NCBI GenBank assembly: GCA_017531505.1
Contig: JAFXKX010000010.1
Coordinates: 1 to 63,567 of the forward strand
Direction: 5' to 3'
Source: Clostridia bacterium
GTDB lineage: Bacteria; Bacillota; Clostridia; Christensenellales; Christensenellaceae
DNA: 63,567 nucleotides
The position numbers and the translations under genes were made by a program. Positions 61,391 to 63,567 of the stretch are shown piece by piece. Every line of letters begins with the position of its first letter. The stretch's first letter is position 1. The notes beneath the pieces are model-generated. The model was not told the DNA's origin, made no database searches, and was given only the letters and a program-made list of their open reading frames with translations.

Positions 61391-61882
61391 TTATCCGTGG
61401 ATCTCTTCCAGAATAATCACCAATTTATCTACATAACGTTTGATCTCTTCGGCACATTCCCGGTATGTTTCCAGATCTTCACCGTAGGGATCCTCAATGC
61501 TATCACGGTCCTCTTCATCAACAGCAATCTTGCCGGTCTTGGCAAAACTCTTGAATAAAGTCAGCTTATCCTCTGCTTCAGGGAACATGACCCGCATCTG
61601 CTCAAGGCCATAAGAATCCATCGCCAAAATCAGATCTGCCCAATCCACCAAGTCCTGATCGATCTGTTTCGCCTTATGTCGATCGATACTGAGACCCATT
61701 TCTTTCATAACCATTTTGGCATATTGTGCCGGTTCTCCGTCCTCAAATGCAAAAGTACCTGCTGAGTCCGTCTTAATAATACCGTCTAATATATCGCTTT
61801 CGTCCACTGCGCTGTCCAGCATGGTCTCCGCCATAGGGCTTCTGCACGTATTACCCGTGCATACAAGCAATATGTTTTTCAA
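61391..61882 (-). CDS. ywlE: Low-molecular-weight phosphatase, protein-arginine-phosphatase (YwlE) type
   Basis: A 163-residue enzyme with the CX5R loop CTGNTCRS (Cys8, Arg14) and the DPYGEDLETYRECAEEI general-acid region. In Bacillus YwlE the loop is also CTGNTCR, where the threonine (here residue 12) favours phosphoarginine, while tyrosine phosphatases have an aliphatic residue, so arginine phosphatase is the best call. The start is a TTG at 61882, since AAGGAGG lies seven bases ahead and the frame overlaps sua5 by 32 bases. The order sua5-ywlE-rpiB matches B. subtilis. Confidence 0.85.
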   Translation of the reverse strand: MKNILLVCTGNTCRSPMAETMLDSAVDESDILDGIIKTDSAGTFAFEDGEPAQYAKMVMKEMGLSIDRHKAKQIDQDLVDWADLILAMDSYGLEQMRVMFPEAEDKLTLFKSFAKTGKIAVDEEDRDSIEDPYGEDLETYRECAEEIKRYVDKLVIILEEIHG

Positions 61883-62936
61883 TTTCTTCCTCCTTATCGG
61901 CATTCACCACGTCAAAGCCTGCCGCCCGGATGATCCGGTTGGCAATAGCCAGACCGATGCCCGTGTGCTCTATGCCTTCGAAATAGATCAGATCGATCTT
62001 TGCTTTATCTGCCTCACGTAAAGCTGCAAATAAATTTTTTGCAACCTCTTCAGGTGATTGTCCCATGCTATGTACATGACGCGGCAAATATTGGTCGATC
62101 CTGTCCTGCATACAAAATACACACGGATTCTTCCCCATTTTTACTCCTATATCATACATGGAATTTATCGTTTTTGCAATAGCTTTACGATTTCCTTCTA
62201 TAATACAGACCTTTGCTTTTGGTGAATAATGCTTGTAAAGCATCCCCGGAGACTCCGCTTTTTCCCCGGGCTGCAAAGCATGCAGTACCGCATAAGATAC
62301 TTCTACAATGCCTGCTTCCTCTTCCAGCATCTCCAACGTGACTCCGCCCGGCCGCAGCAGCATGGGGATTTCTCCCGTCATACTACAGACAGTGGATTCC
62401 AATCCTACGCTGGAGGGGCCACCATCCAATATAAGCGGTACTTTTCCATTGAAATCGTCCAGACATTGCTGTGCCGTTGTAGTGCTGGGCAACCCGGATA
62501 TATTGGCACTGGGTGCCACCACAATTTTCCCGCTCTCCTTCAAAAGGTCTCTAGCGGCCTGACTGGCCGGCATACGGATCGCAATGGTATCCAATCCGCC
62601 CGAAACAATTTTTGGCAGCACACCCCTACTCTTGAGTACGATCGTAAACGGACCCGGCCAGAATTTGCGCATCAGCCGCCATGCCAGCGGTGAAATATCG
62701 CACGCGATCTCTTCCACCTGCGACATATCCCAGATATGCGCGATCAGCGGATTGTTGGACGGTCTTCCTTTTGCCGCATAGATTTTGGCCACCGCTTCTG
62801 CATTGGTTGCATCAGCACCGATGCCATATACCGTTTCCGTCGGGAATATTACCAGATTTCCCCGGCAAAGTTCCTGCGCGCCTGCCCGGATACCTGCAGC
62901 GTAATCCTTTGATAAATCGTATAGTTTCGTTTCCAT
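61851..62936 (-). CDS. sua5: L-threonylcarbamoyladenylate synthase
   Basis: A 361-residue Sua5/YwlC enzyme making threonylcarbamoyl-AMP for the t6A modification of ANN-decoding tRNAs. The YrdC-type catalytic domain (about 1-210) has LVIFPTETVYGIGADATNAEAVAKIYAAKGRPSNNPL and VAPSANISGLPSTT, with ILDGGPSSVGLESTV near residue 170. A C-terminal Sua5 domain (about 240-361) follows, giving the usual longer form. It follows prfA by three bases and overlaps ywlE by 32, so the cluster is tightly coupled. Confidence 0.96.
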   Translation of the reverse strand: METKLYDLSKDYAAGIRAGAQELCRGNLVIFPTETVYGIGADATNAEAVAKIYAAKGRPSNNPLIAHIWDMSQVEEIACDISPLAWRLMRKFWPGPFTIVLKSRGVLPKIVSGGLDTIAIRMPASQAARDLLKESGKIVVAPSANISGLPSTTTAQQCLDDFNGKVPLILDGGPSSVGLESTVCSMTGEIPMLLRPGGVTLEMLEEEAGIVEVSYAVLHALQPGEKAESPGMLYKHYSPKAKVCIIEGNRKAIAKTINSMYDIGVKMGKNPCVFCMQDRIDQYLPRHVHSMGQSPEEVAKNLFAALREADKAKIDLIYFEGIEHTGIGLAIANRIIRAAGFDVVNADKEEEIEKHIACMHG

Positions 62937-62939
62937 ACC

Positions 62940-63567
62940 TTATGCCTGCACTTCCTTCAGGTGTGCTTCTTTATCTGCATAGATCAAGCCCTCAATGACT
63001 TCATCCATATCTCCATCCAAAAAGGCATCCAATTTATACAGCGTCAGTCCGATGCGATGGTCCGTCACTCTTCCCTGCGGGAAATTATACGTACGGATGC
63101 GCTCGCTTCTGTCACCGCTGCCGATCTGGTTTTTGCGGTTTTGTGCATATTCATCATCCGCCGCTTTTTTGGTCATATCATACAAACGGCTATACAGCAC
63201 TTTCATTGCTTTTTCTTTATTTTTCAACTGGGATTTTTCATCCTGACAAGTAACGATCATACCCGTGGGCAAGTGGGTAACACGCACTGCCGAGTCGGTG
63301 GTATTGACCGACTGTCCGCCATGGCCGCTGGCATGGAATACATCGATACGTACATCGTTGGGATTGATCTGTACATCCACTTCCTCTGCCTCGGGCAAAA
63401 CAGCGACTGTTGCCGCAGAAGTATGGATACGGCCGGACGTTTCGGTTTCGGGCACACGCTGTACGCGGTGTACACCGCTTTCATATTTCAGTTTGGAAAA
63501 TGCATTTTTGCCGATCACCGAAATGATGATCTCTTTGATGCCGCCCAGTTCCGTGGGATTGGAGGAC
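62940..63567 (-). CDS. prfA: Peptide chain release factor 1, 3' part (window ends inside gene)
   Basis: The last 208 or so codons of release factor 1, which reads UAA and UAG stops and releases the peptide. [61 protein letters not shown] is the RF1 type, and [24 protein letters not shown] contains the GGQ peptidyl-hydrolysis motif with the RF1-type flanks. The PVT/PxT anticodon region is outside the window. The reading frame continues past base 63567, so the start is not here. It is first of the cluster with sua5. Confidence 0.95.
   Translation of the reverse strand, partial: SSNPTELGGIKEIIISVIGKNAFSKLKYESGVHRVQRVPETETSGRIHTSAATVAVLPEAEEVDVQINPNDVRIDVFHASGHGGQSVNTTDSAVRVTHLPTGMIVTCQDEKSQLKNKEKAMKVLYSRLYDMTKKAADDEYAQNRKNQIGSGDRSERIRTYNFPQGRVTDHRIGLTLYKLDAFLDGDMDEVIEGLIYADKEAHLKEVQA

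Noticed and set aside
1..63567. Mobile element, prophage or CRISPR array
   Set aside because: No transposase, integrase, direct-repeat spacer array or terminal inverted repeats were seen. The single tRNA pair has no attachment-site duplication that I can find.

Overview
The window looks like chromosome from a spore-forming Firmicute of class Clostridia, and an Oscillospiraceae-like anaerobe is my best guess. The evidence is two tandem alpha/beta small acid-soluble spore proteins, a LysM/GH18 spore-cortex lytic enzyme, a long Bacillus-type SRP RNA with an Alu domain, the prfA-sua5-ywlE-rpiB-upp gene order, DUF951 and DUF436 proteins, and strong GGAGG ribosome binding sites. Almost every transcription unit ends in a clear hairpin plus U-run. 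I saw no prophage, insertion sequence, CRISPR array or plasmid gene. The genus cannot be read from the sequence.

Layout. 1-3.4 kb: three GNAT acetyltransferases, two small membrane proteins and a 6-phospho-3-hexuloisomerase-like SIS protein. 3.5-7.1 kb: glycolytic operon pgk-tpiA-gpmI (minus strand). 7.2-12.1 kb: trmL, an aminotransferase with an overlapping Lrp/AsnC regulator, and an operon of an AspC-type aminotransferase with a Re-citrate synthase/isopropylmalate synthase-like enzyme. 12.4-14.7 kb: MscL with a zinc-ribbon tail and an alanyl-tRNA synthetase lacking its C-terminal domain. 14.8-21.2 kb (mostly plus): radC, HAD phosphatase, two SASPs, cortex lytic enzyme, aldo/keto reductase, aldose-epimerase-like protein and a DapF-fold racemase resembling the histidine racemase CntK. 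21.3-24.0 kb: overlapping operon DUF951-lepB-metallophosphoesterase-ackA. 24.1-27.2 kb: corA behind an attenuator-like leader, murA and a phosphoribosyltransferase. 27.2-30.8 kb: SDR, split chromate transporter, homocysteine methyltransferase and nitroreductase. 30.9-31.3 kb: tRNA-Val and tRNA-Gln separated by about 195 nt of apparently structured RNA. 31.4-36.4 kb: cyclophilin, a fused double adenine methyltransferase, DUF436, mtnN and cysK. 36.5-44.2 kb: MATE pump, gnd, fructose-6-phosphate aldolase, pepT, formamidase-like and esterase-like proteins, and pduL. 44.3-50.6 kb: YbaK deacylase, GNAT, folA-thyA, VanY-type carboxypeptidase, CapA-like protein, tag and an amino-acid kinase. 50.7-54.7 kb: large surface protein, YigZ and tyrS with a leader holding a 13-codon reading frame. 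54.9-59.8 kb: a NifU-like scaffold with a GGGtGRT protein, pgi, an RpiR regulator and a zinc-ribbon protein. 59.9-63.6 kb: SRP RNA, upp, rpiB, ywlE-like phosphatase, sua5 and the 3' part of prfA.

Metabolic reading (inference). The cell ferments sugars: pgi, pgk, tpiA, gpmI, gnd, rpiB and an Fsa-type aldolase are present, and PduL plus AckA could convert acetyl-CoA to acetate. The citrate-synthase-like gene beside an aspartate aminotransferase suggests glutamate supply through a partial TCA branch. mtnN, cysK and the homocysteine methyltransferase are sulfur and methyl recycling genes.

Most worth follow-up: the NifU-like/GGGtGRT pair of unknown function, the corA leader with mutually exclusive stems and a terminator abutting the start codon, the tyrS leader peptide, the RNA between the two tRNAs, the orphan CntK-like racemase, and the fused methyltransferase whose first active site reads DPPI. 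Family assignments rest on recalled motifs and no database was searched.
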